A stretch of DNA of 64,000 nucleotides, taken from positions 71,603,719 to 71,667,718 of the forward strand of contig OY755046.1 of the NCBI GenBank assembly GCA_963576565.1, written 5' to 3'. Position 1 is the stretch's first letter, and each line of letters begins with the position of its first letter. Source of the DNA: Aspidapion aeneum (Eukaryota; Arthropoda; Insecta; Coleoptera; Brentidae). Below are positions 18,962 to 30,600 of this stretch, piece by piece. Made by a program: the position numbers and the translations under genes. The notes under the pieces were generated by a model. It was given only the letters and a program-made list of their open reading frames with translations, was not told where the DNA came from and made no database searches.

Positions 18962-20344
18962 ATGCAAAACGAACAAAACGGTCAACAACGTAACGTAGGC
19001 GTACCTGACATAAATTGGAGTATGTTTAAGTCTAAATGCGAAACTATTAAACTCTATGATGGCAGTAGCGACACGCTTAATAAATTTATCAAAAGATGCG
19101 ATAACTTAGTAACCTGTTTTGCACATATTAATAATCGTTATCTTAATGAGCATATTTTTGACGTAATTCAAGAAAAATTAACTGGAAGAGCAGAAAAATT
19201 GGTTGGAAATCGACTAGAAATTAAAAACTGGATCGATTTAAGAGCTGAATTAATATCGACTTTTTCAGATCGTAGTAATATCGAGATTTTAGTACAAGAA
19301 CTAATGCGCATGCGACCGTTTAAAAGCGAACATTTATTAGATTTCGGCAACAGAATTCAATTGTTAAAAAGTAGAATTATTCAAAAAATTTCTAGTAACG
19401 CAGATTACACCGCTGAACAGAAAACCTTTTACATTGAAATGTACGACAATACGGCACTGAATACATTCATAGCAGGCTGTTCAGGACAAGTTCGACATAA
19501 TTTGTACCTGAAAAGTCCAGAGTCTCTCGAAGAGGCTATGAACCAAGTGTCAGAGTTCGAAAATTGGGAGAAACTCTACGGCCAGCAAAGCCAAAATCAA
19601 AATTTTTTCCAAAATCAAAATTCTCACTTAAGGCCTAGTACATCAAGGGGCGAAAATTCAAACAATAACATTTTTGCAAATAATACCGCACGTTATAACC
19701 CACAAATGCACCAACCTCAATTTAGTCGTCCTCAATTTAACCAATCACCATTCAATCAACCTCGTTTTAATCAACCAAATTTTCAAAATCAAAATTTTAA
19801 CGGACCACAAAGATTCCAATGGCCAAGCCAGCCACTAAACATACAACCAAGACCTTTACCGCCACAAAGATTCCCTAATGCTCAAGATGTATTCGGACCA
19901 CCAAAAAATGTTTTTAGCCCAAAAAATACACCGGAACATCTTTTACCCAAACCGACGCCCATGTCCGGTATTTCTAACCAGACAAGTAGCTTTATGAGAA
20001 ACAGACCACAAAATCAAGGTTTCAGAAGAAACGAATTTTATTCTAACGAATTTCAAAATTATAACGATGGAAAAGAAGAAGACTACTGGGGAAATTATTC
20101 ACAGTTTTATGGCCACGGTGATAGCCAAGAATTTTTCGAGCAGAATGATACCCCACATGACCCTTACACTGGATATAATCATGGCTATTCGGAGAGTGAT
20201 TACTCTGCAGAATACAACTACCAAGAACCCGACTATCAGTCATACCCGGAAAACACACAACAAAATAAGACAGAAACACAACCAAACCAGATCGCCCAAA
20301 ACGAAAATTTTTCGAAACCAGGCCCCAGCAAAAATCAACCATAA
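18962..20344 (+). CDS. gag: Errantivirus Gag
   Basis: 460 codons from ATG, intact. Gag assembles the particle shell. The N-terminal ~200 residues form a mostly alpha-helical, capsid-like region (FIKRCDNLVTCF and LTGRAEKLVGNRLE near residues 38-85, LMRMRPFKSEHLLDFGNRI near 115). From about residue 210 it is low-complexity, rich in Q, N, P and F (repeats of the FNQPxF kind), then acidic and tyrosine-rich. No CCHC zinc knuckle is visible, as in gypsy-like Gag proteins. It ends at TAA 20342-20344; the pol frame is -1 relative to gag and open from 20269, so the two overlap by about 76 bp. Confidence 0.9.
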   Translation: MQNEQNGQQRNVGVPDINWSMFKSKCETIKLYDGSSDTLNKFIKRCDNLVTCFAHINNRYLNEHIFDVIQEKLTGRAEKLVGNRLEIKNWIDLRAELISTFSDRSNIEILVQELMRMRPFKSEHLLDFGNRIQLLKSRIIQKISSNADYTAEQKTFYIEMYDNTALNTFIAGCSGQVRHNLYLKSPESLEEAMNQVSEFENWEKLYGQQSQNQNFFQNQNSHLRPSTSRGENSNNNIFANNTARYNPQMHQPQFSRPQFNQSPFNQPRFNQPNFQNQNFNGPQRFQWPSQPLNIQPRPLPPQRFPNAQDVFGPPKNVFSPKNTPEHLLPKPTPMSGISNQTSSFMRNRPQNQGFRRNEFYSNEFQNYNDGKEEDYWGNYSQFYGHGDSQEFFEQNDTPHDPYTGYNHGYSESDYSAEYNYQEPDYQSYPENTQQNKTETQPNQIAQNENFSKPGPSKNQP

Positions 20345-22770
20345 TAGAAATCAATACCCATTCCAGAAGCCAACTACCTTATATCGAAATCAATAACCCA
20401 AAATGCAAATTATTGATTGATACAGGTAGCAGTCGATCAATATTAAGACCAATAATTGCAGAAAAATATTTCCCAAATTGTATCTTCCGAAAAATTAACC
20501 AGATAAAAACCGTTAATGGATCCAATGACACACAGTTTGAAGCAGAAATACCAGCCTTCCGAGAATTTTGTTACGACGGTCAGATAACATATGTGCTATT
20601 TGATTTTCACGACTATTTCGATGGCGTCATAGGGATAGAAGACCTGACAAGAATGTGCTTAAACATAGATGTGGTAAATGAACAACTTGTAGGCACGAAT
20701 GTCATTATACCGTATAAATTTAGACACAAATGGGAAACAAATTCGACCATTACAATCAGCGCGATGGAGAAAGCATTGAAATTAGTACCAGTCAATATCG
20801 ATTATGGAGCAATTTTGACATCCGCAATTTACATCAACGATTTGTACATACCATCAATTTTGACCACAGCCAATAACGGATACGCACTAATCGAAGTCCA
20901 AAACCCCACAAATGAATCGAGATCACTGACATTTTCAAAACCACTAATAGTTATGCCTTTTAAAGAAGAATACGACTACGAGGTGAAATATAAAAAAGGG
21001 AAAGAAAATCAAGCAGCAGATGCTCTATCTCGCTTTCCCGTAGAACTAAACACCATACAAATTGTCAAAAGTCAAAGAACCCAAAATTATATAAATGCTT
21101 TAGAGACATCATCAGTAGACAACAACCCGGGAGACACCAATGACGTAATAAAAGAATTCTTGAACACACCAGAAAGATTTGTAGGACAGAATCAAAACCA
21201 AGATGAAAAAGGAGAAACCACTGATACTGCCGAATCAACAGGAACCCTCGAAGATTTGACAAGAAGCCCAAAAATAATTATTCAATCTAATATACAACTC
21301 AGAAAACCATACCAAGACGACCAATCAATAACCGATACAGTACATACGTCACGAGAAGAACCGATACTAAATATTCCAATCACGGAAAGACCTGTTAATT
21401 TTTACAAACATCAAATAATAGTAAAAACTGGACCAACAGAAAAATTAATTGTCAAGAATCAATCAATTTTTACAAATTCAAGGTATACGATAACCGTCTC
21501 ACAAAACGATCCCATACCAGATATTTTAAGATTTTGCAAAGAATACATCAACCCCAAATTTCGTTATGCAATCTTTATAAAAGATGATTCTTTAGCAAGA
21601 CAATTTACAGTCACTCTTCAAAATTTCTTCAAAAACAGTTCTTTCACATTAGTCCGATGTACAAATTTCCTAGAAGATATACAATCTCGCGAGGACCAAC
21701 AAGAAAAGCTCAGTTTATACCACGTAACAAAGACATGCCATAGAGGAATGAACGAAATGAAACAAGCATTTAAATACAAATTTTATTGGCCGAAAATTTG
21801 TGAAGACATTGAAGCATATGTCAACAATTGCGAAATATGTCAAATAAATAAATATGACAGAAACCCTCCTGTCATAAAATTCAATTTAACACCAACGTCA
21901 TCAAGGCCCTTCGAGCATATTCACATCGATGTATTTCGAATTAATTATGACGCATTTTTAACAATAATGGACACGTTTTCAAGATATGGACAAGCATACC
22001 CAATAACATCAATAACAGGTGCAGAAGCAGTAGAGAAAATATTTACGTTCATAACGCATCATGGATTACCAATCAAAATCACAGCTGATTCAGGCAGCGA
22101 ATTTAAAAATAAGGACTTAGAAGATTTTTGCAAACTTTATAGAATACCGTTGCATTACACTACAGCTGGAAATAGCAACTCCAACTCACCAGTAGAGAGA
22201 TTTCACAACTCCATCGTAGAAAGTTTTAATTGTTTAAAAGCTGAAAATCCTAACTTAACGAACGAACAGCTGATGCGCAGGGCAGTCCTAGGCTATAACA
22301 ACTCAATACACAGCGTCACAAAATATACACCATTCGAAATCATTACAGGCCACATACGATCAATGAATCCATTCGATTTAAACGATAACGCTATCATTTC
22401 ATCATACGTTCAAAACCATAAAGAAAATTCCCAAAAAATTTACGAAAAAATTAAAGAGCGAAACCAGGAGGCGAAAGAAAAAGTCATTTTTAAACAAAAC
22501 GAAACTAGAGAAGAACCCCCCGATTTCTCAGGAGAAAGAAAAGCTTACATTCGAACAAAACACAGGGCAAAACACTTACCGCGTTACAAGAAGGTCGAGG
22601 TCACCGGTCAATCGAAAATTAAATTACACACGCATAAGAATTCTTATCATAAAATGCGCGCAAAGAAACCAAAAAGACAAACTAAAATTAGAAAATCTTT
22701 TCAGGATGTGCCGCCACCCCATGGTCCTGATATTCCTGGTCCTTCTAATGAAACAGGCAATAGGGAATGA
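20269..22770 (+). CDS. pol: Pol with protease and integrase, RT deleted
   Basis: The frame is open from 20269 to the TGA at 22768-22770. Order seen: retroviral-type aspartic protease with LIDTGSSRS (near 20413); its C-terminal part up to about 20960 (LIVMPF); then directly DYEVKYKKGKENQAADALSR (about 20980-21040), which is the end of RNase H. The whole RT and most of RNase H are missing without breaking the frame. Integrase follows: an HHCC zinc region (H...CHRGMNEM...CEICQ, about 21720-21845) and the catalytic triad D (21928), D (22087), E (22195), that is D,D(35)E. The last ATG-free stretch is basic. No ATG start is needed, because translation would come by -1 frameshift from gag. The family's usual Pol is several hundred residues longer. 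Confidence 0.88.
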   Translation, partial: DRNTTKPDRPKRKFFETRPQQKSTIIEINTHSRSQLPYIEINNPKCKLLIDTGSSRSILRPIIAEKYFPNCIFRKINQIKTVNGSNDTQFEAEIPAFREFCYDGQITYVLFDFHDYFDGVIGIEDLTRMCLNIDVVNEQLVGTNVIIPYKFRHKWETNSTITISAMEKALKLVPVNIDYGAILTSAIYINDLYIPSILTTANNGYALIEVQNPTNESRSLTFSKPLIVMPFKEEYDYEVKYKKGKENQAADALSRFPVELNTIQIVKSQRTQNYINALETSSVDNNPGDTNDVIKEFLNTPERFVGQNQNQDEKGETTDTAESTGTLEDLTRSPKIIIQSNIQLRKPYQDDQSITDTVHTSREEPILNIPITERPVNFYKHQIIVKTGPTEKLIVKNQSIFTNSRYTITVSQNDPIPDILRFCKEYINPKFRYAIFIKDDSLARQFTVTLQNFFKNSSFTLVRCTNFLEDIQSREDQQEKLSLYHVTKTCHRGMNEMKQAFKYKFYWPKICEDIEAYVNNCEICQINKYDRNPPVIKFNLTPTSSRPFEHIHIDVFRINYDAFLTIMDTFSRYGQAYPITSITGAEAVEKIFTFITHHGLPIKITADSGSEFKNKDLEDFCKLYRIPLHYTTAGNSNSNSPVERFHNSIVESFNCLKAENPNLTNEQLMRRAVLGYNNSIHSVTKYTPFEIITGHIRSMNPFDLNDNAIISSYVQNHKENSQKIYEKIKERNQEAKEKVIFKQNETREEPPDFSGERKAYIRTKHRAKHLPRYKKVEVTGQSKIKLHTHKNSYHKMRAKKPKRQTKIRKSFQDVPPPHGPDIPGPSNETGNRE
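20305..20311 (+). promoter_or_regulatory. Candidate -1 frameshift slippery site
   Basis: A AAT TTT in the gag reading frame, an X XXY YYZ heptamer, inside the 76-bp gag/pol overlap. A -1 slip here enters the pol frame before the gag stop and runs without interruption into the protease. I did not identify the downstream stem or pseudoknot. Confidence 0.5.
22698..22704 (+). promoter_or_regulatory. Candidate splice acceptor for env mRNA
   Basis: CTTTTCAG ending at 22704, directly before G-ATG of env. It pairs with the GTAAGT donor in the leader. Confidence 0.6.
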
Positions 22771-24445
22771 CATCCAAATTACCAATTTAGACAACCCAAT
22801 TCTACCGATAAAATTGGGTAAAGCACGTTTAGTATACAGTCGTCATACTTTTCTACATTATGTTAATTTAAAAGATATTTTTAGCCAATTTGAAAATATT
22901 CAAAATTTATTTTTTAATGTTAAAAATCAAATCAAATTCGAGAGCAAATCTGACTTTATAAGCTATCACTCTTTAACAGAGAGTCTATTGCTGAGAACGG
23001 AATTTTTAGTTCAGTCAACAATTGAAAAATTGCAAAACTTACGCCCACACAAAATTCGTAAACGCGGATTAATTAACGCAGTAGGAACCGTAAACAGATG
23101 GTTATTTGGAACTTTAGATGCCGAAGACGGGGAACGATACGATAAAGCAATCTCTAATCTTGAATTAAATCAAAAAGAAATTACTAAAGGGATCAATACA
23201 CAAATTTCCCTTTCGAAAGAATTAATCGCTAACTATAATAAAACTGTCACTGTTTTAACGAAAAATCAAGAAAGCATTCAAAAAGGCTTAAAAGCACTCC
23301 AAATGTCAGTACAAACAACTATTAATGGGTTACAAGAGTATTTAAGTATTCAAGGCATTTTATCACAAATAAATTTAGATTGTCAAAATTTGATAACATT
23401 TTTGGACAACTTAGAAGACGCGATTTTATTTTCAAAATTAAATACTTTACATAATAGCATTCTTTCGACAAACGAGCTTAAAACAATAATGGGATATTTG
23501 GAAAAATTTTATTCGAAATCAGAAATACCAAATTTTCAAAATTTCTTATCATATTATCAATTTTTGGGAACTCAAGTTAGCTTTTTGGAATCAAGGGCTA
23601 TTTTCGCAATCCATGTTCCTATACTTACACCTGAAACCTATTCCTTTTACCGAATCTATCCAATAATTCAAGAAAAATCAATATTTATCCCAAAATACCT
23701 ATTTATGGCACAAGAAGATCAAAGAAGACAATTTGCTACCGAAGCTTGCCCAGCTCTCGAAGAAACATATTTCTGCCAAGAAGAATTTCAAACCCAAGAC
23801 CAGTGCCTTGAAAAGCTGCTCAATGGTTCCACACAACTGGAAAACTGTCAAATCATATCGATAAACTCCGATCATCCAATTATCGAACAAATCACGCAAG
23901 ACATGGTGCTCTTTATGCCACTGAAAACCGAACAACTCGTTGGAAAATGTAGCACAGACCATTATTACCAAATAAAACAATCAATACTTATTAGACTACC
24001 GAAAAATTGCGAAATTCAAATCAACAATCGAAAATTTGTAAACGACGTTAAAATCCAAAAAGGTAAACCACTAGTTCTACCACAAATCGAACTAGGGTCA
24101 ATGAACTTGACAAGATTTTTGGCAACGCCAAATTTTACGAAAATCGATCTTGAAGACATCTACCGACTTCAAGATATCGCAAGCCTACTCTCACCAATCA
24201 ATCCGATTGAAACTCATCACCAGAGATCAATATCATCGATCGTTATTGGTCTTTGCATTATCGTCACAATTATGGTACTATTTGCTTCCTTAAAGAAGAT
24301 AAAACCACTGTTTATCAGAATTTGGAAACAAAGTCCGATTGAAGAACCCAGTCATGCAGATGCCGATCAAACCGATCAACCCAATCAATCCGATCAATCA
24401 ATCAGCTTAAGTAGTCCTTCGAAAAGATGTATTTTCGAAGCTTAA
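22706..24445 (+). CDS. env: Errantivirus envelope glycoprotein
   Basis: 579 codons, intact, overlapping the end of pol by 65 bp in another frame. Errantivirus Env is a membrane fusion protein related to insect baculovirus F proteins. Seen here: a hydrophobic signal segment (MVLIFLVLLM, residues 6-15); a furin-type site RKR at residues 118-120, followed by a GLINAVG fusion-peptide-like start and the family motif WLFGTLDAEDGERY; long helical segments; a cysteine-rich region around residues 340-430; and one transmembrane helix (SSIVIGLCIIVTIMVLFAS, about 511-530) with a short cytoplasmic tail. The ATG follows the acceptor TTTTCAG (ending 22704) by one base. Confidence 0.9.
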   Translation: MCRHPMVLIFLVLLMKQAIGNDIQITNLDNPILPIKLGKARLVYSRHTFLHYVNLKDIFSQFENIQNLFFNVKNQIKFESKSDFISYHSLTESLLLRTEFLVQSTIEKLQNLRPHKIRKRGLINAVGTVNRWLFGTLDAEDGERYDKAISNLELNQKEITKGINTQISLSKELIANYNKTVTVLTKNQESIQKGLKALQMSVQTTINGLQEYLSIQGILSQINLDCQNLITFLDNLEDAILFSKLNTLHNSILSTNELKTIMGYLEKFYSKSEIPNFQNFLSYYQFLGTQVSFLESRAIFAIHVPILTPETYSFYRIYPIIQEKSIFIPKYLFMAQEDQRRQFATEACPALEETYFCQEEFQTQDQCLEKLLNGSTQLENCQIISINSDHPIIEQITQDMVLFMPLKTEQLVGKCSTDHYYQIKQSILIRLPKNCEIQINNRKFVNDVKIQKGKPLVLPQIELGSMNLTRFLATPNFTKIDLEDIYRLQDIASLLSPINPIETHHQRSISSIVIGLCIIVTIMVLFASLKKIKPLFIRIWKQSPIEEPSHADADQTDQPNQSDQSISLSSPSKRCIFEA

Positions 24446-24454
24446 GGAGGGAGG
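24444..24454 (+). promoter_or_regulatory. Polypurine tract
   Basis: AAGGAGGGAGG immediately before the 3' LTR, the plus-strand primer of LTR retroelements. It begins within the env stop codon. Confidence 0.85.
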
Positions 24455-24651
24455 AGTTACGTATGCATACTTCTAGACTCAGCATAATGAAAAGTTAGAT
24501 TCAGCATTAATTTAATCCCTAGTTGTAGTAAACGGCTGTAAATTAAAATCATTCTTTTGCTAACAGCTTGACTGTTAAGACCTATTGTATTTGTCAATTT
24601 TGAAAAATAAAATTTTTTAAAAACACATTTTCCCGTTTTCGAAACTTAACT
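24455..24651 (+). repeat. 3' LTR
   Basis: 197 bp, identical to the 5' LTR apart from one 10-bp deletion, followed by the target duplicate AGGG and the resumed satellite sequence CGCCTAATAC. Confidence 0.95.
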
Positions 24652-27600
24652 AGGGCGCCTAATACTCTTAAACAATCATGATATCAATAAACAAACAGTG
24701 GTCTACTCGTTTTATTTACTAAACTCACACATTGTCATCCAGCTACTTACTCTCTCTTTTTAACTCATATTAGTGGGATGGGCGCATCCAATCTAAAATA
24801 GTCTTGGGATTAGTTTGCAAATAGAAGTATTTATAAGATGTCATTTTGACAATCAATGTCAATCGACTTTCTTCCATCAGCACACAGTGGGCTCGCGGAC
24901 CTGATTTTTCGCCAAAAAGGGTTAAATTAAATACATACTGAAACTTCTGAACATCTTTACTAAAAAAGAGTAGATAATTCAGTAGGCCTTGAAAAAACTA
25001 TTATTTGATTGACACAACTTTCAGAAGTGTCATGTTTCCTTTCAAAGTACCATATTTGCATGGCGATTTGATCCAGATTTAAAGCCATTTTGCGACAATA
25101 TTTTATGTTGTATAACATTCTCATAAAATAAATCTTGTAGATGGAGGTAAGTAGATTTTATCCCTGTATATTTTGATTTCAATTTTGATGTATAGACAGG
25201 TATGGTAATGGTTTTTGCTTGGGATTTCTGAAATTCTCTCGAACGTACCACCATTTAATCTAATCGTGTCATTGACTGAACTTAAATTAGTGTATTAGTA
25301 AGGGCCCCTAATACTCTTAAACAATCATGGTATCAATAAACAAACAGTGGTCTACTCGTTTTATTTACTAAACTCACACATTGTCATCCAGCTACTTACT
25401 CTCTCTTTTTAACTCAAATTAGTGGGACGGGCGCACTCAATTTAAAACAGGGATTAGTTTGCAAATAGAAGTATTTATAAGATGTCATTTTGACAATCAA
25501 TGTCAATCGACTTTCTTCCATCAGCACACAGTGGGCTCGCGGACCTGATTTTTCGCCAAAAAGGGTTAAATTAAATACATACTGAAACTTCTGAACATCT
25601 TTACTAAAAAATAGTAGATAATCCAGTAGGCCTTGAAAAAACTATTATTTGATTGACACAACTTTCAGAAGTGTCATGTTTCCTTTCAAAGTACCATATT
25701 TGCATGGCGATTTGATCCAGATTTAAAGCCATTTTGCGACAATATTTTATGTTGTATAACATTCTCATAAAATAAATCTTGTAGAGGGAGGTATGTAGAT
25801 TTTATCCTTGTACATTTTGATTTCAATTTTGATGTATAGACAGGTATGGTAATGGTTTTTGCTTGGGATTTCTGAAATTCTCTCGAACGTACCACCATTT
25901 AATCTAATCGTGTCATTGACTGAACTTAAATTAGTGTATTAGTAAGGGCCCCTAATACTCTTAAACAATCATGATATCAATAAACAAACAGTGGTCTACT
26001 CGTTTTATTTACTAAACTCACACATTGTCATCCAGCTACTTACTCTCTCTTTTTAACTCATATTAGTGGGATGGGCGCATCCAATCTAAAACAGTCTTGG
26101 GATTAGTTTGCAAATAGAAGTATTTATAAGATGTCATTTTGACAATCAATGTCAATCGACTTTCTTCCATCAGCACACAGTGGGCTCGCGGACCTGATTT
26201 TTCGCCAAAAAGGGTTAAATTAAATACATTCTGAACATCTTTACTAAAAAAGAGTAGATAATCCAGTAGGCCTTGATAAAATTATTATTTGATTGACGCA
26301 ACTTTCAGAAGTGTCATGTTTCCTTTCAAAGTACCATATTTGCATGGCGATTTGATCCAGATTTAAAGCCATTTTGCGACAATATTTTATGTTATATAAC
26401 ATTCTCATAAAATAAATCTTGTAGAGGGAGGTATGTAGGTTTTATCCTTGTACATTTTGATTTCAATTTTGATGTATAGACAGGTATGGTAATGGTTTTT
26501 GCTTGGAATTTCTGAAATTCTCTCGAACGTACCACCATTTAATCTAATCGTGTCATTGACTGAACTTAAATTAGTGTATTAGTAAGGGCCCCTAATACTC
26601 TTAAACAATCATGGTATCAATAAACAAACAGTGGTCTACTCGTTTTATTTACTAAACTCACACATTGTCATCCAGCTACTTACTCTCTCTTTTTAATTCA
26701 TATTAGTGGGACGGGCGCACCCAATCTAAAACAGTCTTGGGATTAGTTTGCAAATAGAAGTATTTATAAGATGTCATTTTGACAATCAATGTCAATCGAC
26801 TTTCTTCCATCAGCACACAGTGGGCTCGCGGACCTGATTTTTCGCCAAAAAGGGTTAAATTAAATACATACTGAAACTTCTGAACATCTTTACTAAAAAA
26901 GAGTAGATAATCCAGTAGGCCTTGAAAAAACTATTATTTGATTGACACAACTTTCAGAAGTGTCATGTTTCCTTTCAAAGTACCATATTTGCATGGCGAT
27001 TTGATCCAGATTTAAAGCCATTTTGCGACAATATTTTATGTTGTATAAAATTCTCATAAAATAAATCTTGTAGAGGGAGGTATGTAGATTTTATCCCTGT
27101 ACATTTTGATTTCAATTTTGATGTATAGACCAGGTATGGTAATGGTTTTTGCTTGGGATTTCTGAAATTCTCTCGAACGTACCACCATTTAATCTAATCG
27201 TGTCATTGACTGAACTTAAATTAGTGTATTAGTAAGGGCCCCTAATACTCTTAAACAATCATGGTATCTATAAACAAACAGTGGTCTACTCGTTTTATTT
27301 ACTAAACTCACACATTGTCATCCAGCTACTTACTCTCTCTTTTTAACTCATATTAGTGGAACGGGCGCATCCAATCTAAAACAGTCTTGGGATTAGTTTG
27401 CAAATAGAAGTATTTATAAGATGTCATTTTCACAATCAATGTCAATCGACTTTCTTCCATCAGCACACAGTGGGTTCGCGGACATTATTTTTCGCCAAAA
27501 AGGGTTAAATTAAATACATACTGAAACTTCTGAACATCTTTACTAAAAAAGAGTAGATAATCCAGTAGGCCTTGAAAAAACTATTATTTGATTGACACAA

Positions 27601-30600
27601 CTTTCAGAAGTGTCATGTTTCCTTTCAAAGTACCATATTTGCATGGCGATTTGATCCAGATTTAAAGCCATTTTGCGACAATATTTTATGCTGTATAAAA
27701 TTCTCATAAAATAAATCTTGTAGAGGGAGGTATGTAGATTTTATCCCTGTACATTTTGATTTCAATTTTGATGTATAGACAGGTATGGTAATGGTTTTTG
27801 CTTGGGATTTCTGAAATTCTCTCGAACGTACCACCATTTAATCTAATCGTGTCATTGACTGAACTTAAATTAGTGTATTAGTAAGGGCCCCTAATACTCT
27901 TAAACAATCATGATATCAATAAACAAACAGTGGTCTACTCGTTTTATTTACTAAACTCACACATTGTCATCCAGCTACTTACTCTCTCTTTTTAACTCAA
28001 ATTAGTGGGACGGGCGCATCCAATCTAAAACAGTCTTGGGATTAGTTTGCAAATAGAAGTATTTATAAGATGTCATTTTGACAATCAATGTCAATCGACT
28101 TTCTTCCATCAGCACACAGTGGGCTCGCGGACCTGATTTTTCGCCAAAAAGGGTTAAATTAAATACATACTGAAACTTCTGAACATCTTTACTAAAAAAG
28201 AGTAGATAATCCAGTAGGCCTTGAAAAAACTATTATTTGATTGACACAACTTTTAGAAGTGTCATGATTCCTTTCAAAGTGCCATATTTGCATGGCGATT
28301 TGATCCAGATTTAAAGCCATTTTGCGACAATATTTTATGTTGTATAACATTCTCATAAAATAAATCTTGTAGAGGGAGGTATGTAGATTTTATCCCTGTA
28401 CATTTTGATTTCAATTTTGATGTATAGACAGGTATGGTAATGGTTTTTGCTTGGGATTTCTGAAATTCTCTCGAACGTACCACCATTTAATCTAATCGTG
28501 TCATTGACTGAACTTAAATTAGTGTATTAGTAAGGGCCCCTAATACTCTTAAACAATCATGGTATCAATAAACAAACAGTGGTCTACTCGTTTTATTTAC
28601 TAAACTCACACATTGTCATCCAGCTACTTACTCTCTCTTTTTAACTCATATTAGTGGGATGGGCGCATCCAATCTAAAACAGTCTTGGGATTAGTTTGCA
28701 AATAGAAGTATTTATAAGATGTCATTTTGACAATCAATGTCAATCGACTTTCTTCCATCAGCACACAGTGGGCTCGAGGACCTGATTTTTCGCCAAAAAG
28801 GGTTAAATTAAATACATACTGAAACTTCTGAACATCTTTACTAAAAAAGAGTAGATAATCCAGTAGGCCTTGAAAAAACTATTATTTGATTGACACAACT
28901 TTCAGAAGTGTCATGTTTCCTTTCAAAGTACCATATTTGCATGGCGATTTGATCCAGATTTAAAGCCATTTTGCGACAATATTTTATGTTGTATAAAATT
29001 ATCTTAAAATAAATCTTGTAGAGGGAGGTATGTAGATTTTATCCCTGTACATTTTGATTTCAATTTTAATGTATAGACAGGTATGGTAATGGTTTTTGCT
29101 TGGGATTTCTGAAATTCTCTCGAACGTACCACCATTTAATCTAATCGTTGTCATTGACTGAACTTACACATTATTATCCGATTATTTACCATCTCTTTTT
29201 AAATCAATGTATTAGTAAGGGCGCCTAATACTCTTAAACAATCATGATATCAATAAACAAACAGTGGTCTACTCGTTTTATTTACTAAACTCACACATTG
29301 TCATCCAGCTACTTACTCTCTCTTTTTAACTCAAATTAGTGGGACGGGCGCATCCAATCTAAAACAGTCTTGGGATTAGTTTGCAAATAGAAGTATTTAT
29401 AAGATGTCATTTTGACAATCAATGTCAATCGACTTTCTTCCATCAGCACACAGTGGGCTCGCGGACCTGATTTTTCGCCAAAAAGGGTTAAATTAAATAC
29501 ATACTGAAACTTCTGAACATCTTTACTAAAAAAGAGTAGATAATCCAGTAGGCCTTGAAAAAACTATTATTTGATTGACACAACTTTTAGAAGTGTCATG
29601 ATTCCTTTCAAAGTGCCATATTTGCATGGCGATTTGATCCAGATTTAAAGCCATTTTGCGACAATATTTTATGTTGTATAACATTCTCATAAAATAAATC
29701 TTGTAGAGGGAGGTATGTAGATTTTATCCCTGTACATTTTGATTTCAATTTTGATGTATAGACAGGTATGGTAATGGTTTTTGCTTGGGATTTCTGAAAT
29801 TCTCTCGAACGTACCACCATTTAATCTAATAGTGTCATTGACTGAACTTAAATTAGTGTATTAGTAAGGGCCCCTAATACTCTTAAACAATCATGATATC
29901 AATAAACAAACAGTGGTCTACTCGTTTTATTTACTAAACTCACACATTGTCATCCAGCTACTTACTCTCTCTTTTTAACTCAAATTAGTGGGACGGGCGC
30001 ACCCAATCTAAAACAGTCTTGGGATTAGTTTGTCATTTTGACAATCAATGTCAATCGACTTTCTTCCATCAGCACACAGTGGGCTCGCGGACCTGATTTT
30101 TCGCCAAAAAGGGTTAAATTAAATACATACTGAAACTTCTGAACATATTTGCTAAAAAAGAGTAGATAATCCAGTAGGCCTTGAAAAAACTATTATTTGA
30201 TTGACGCAACTTTCAGAAGTGTCATGTTTCCTTTCAAAGTACCATATTTGCATGGCGATTTGATCCAGATTTAAAGCCATTTTGCGACAATATTTTATGT
30301 TGTATAAAATTCTCATAAAATAAATCTTGTAGAGGGAGGTAAGTAGATTTTATCCCTGTACATTTTGATTTCAATTTTGATGTATAGACAGGTCTGGTAA
30401 TGGTTTTTGCTTGGGCTTTCTGAAATTCTCTCGAACGTACCACCATTTAATCTAATCGTGTCATTGACTGAACTTACACATTATTATCCGATTATTTACC
30501 ATCTATTTTTAAATTAATGTATTAGTAAGGGCGCCTAATACTCTTAAACAATCATGATATCAATAAACAAACAGTGGTCTACTCGTTTTATTTACTAAAC

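Larger units (their letters stand above)
18308..24651 (+). mobile_element. Errantivirus-type LTR retrotransposon lacking reverse transcriptase
   Basis: A 6,344-bp Ty3/gypsy-class element of the errantivirus type. LTRs of 207 and 197 bp begin AGTTA and end TAACT, as in gypsy-like elements. The duplicated target is AGGG (18304-18307, 24652-24655). A tRNA-Ser-type primer site follows the 5' LTR and a purine tract precedes the 3' LTR. It carries gag (18962-20344), pol (about 20269-22770) and env (22706-24445), all open, but pol lacks RT and most of RNase H. It must rely on another copy for reverse transcription. The two LTRs differ only by a 10-bp indel, so the insertion is young. It sits in Chc intron E in sense orientation. 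Confidence 0.95.

Noticed and set aside
28100..28150. Possible hammerhead in satellite A (CTGATTTTTCGCC on plus, CTGATGGAAGAAAGTC on minus)
   Set aside because: Neither strand has CUGANGA with a stem II and GAAA in the right places; helices do not form.
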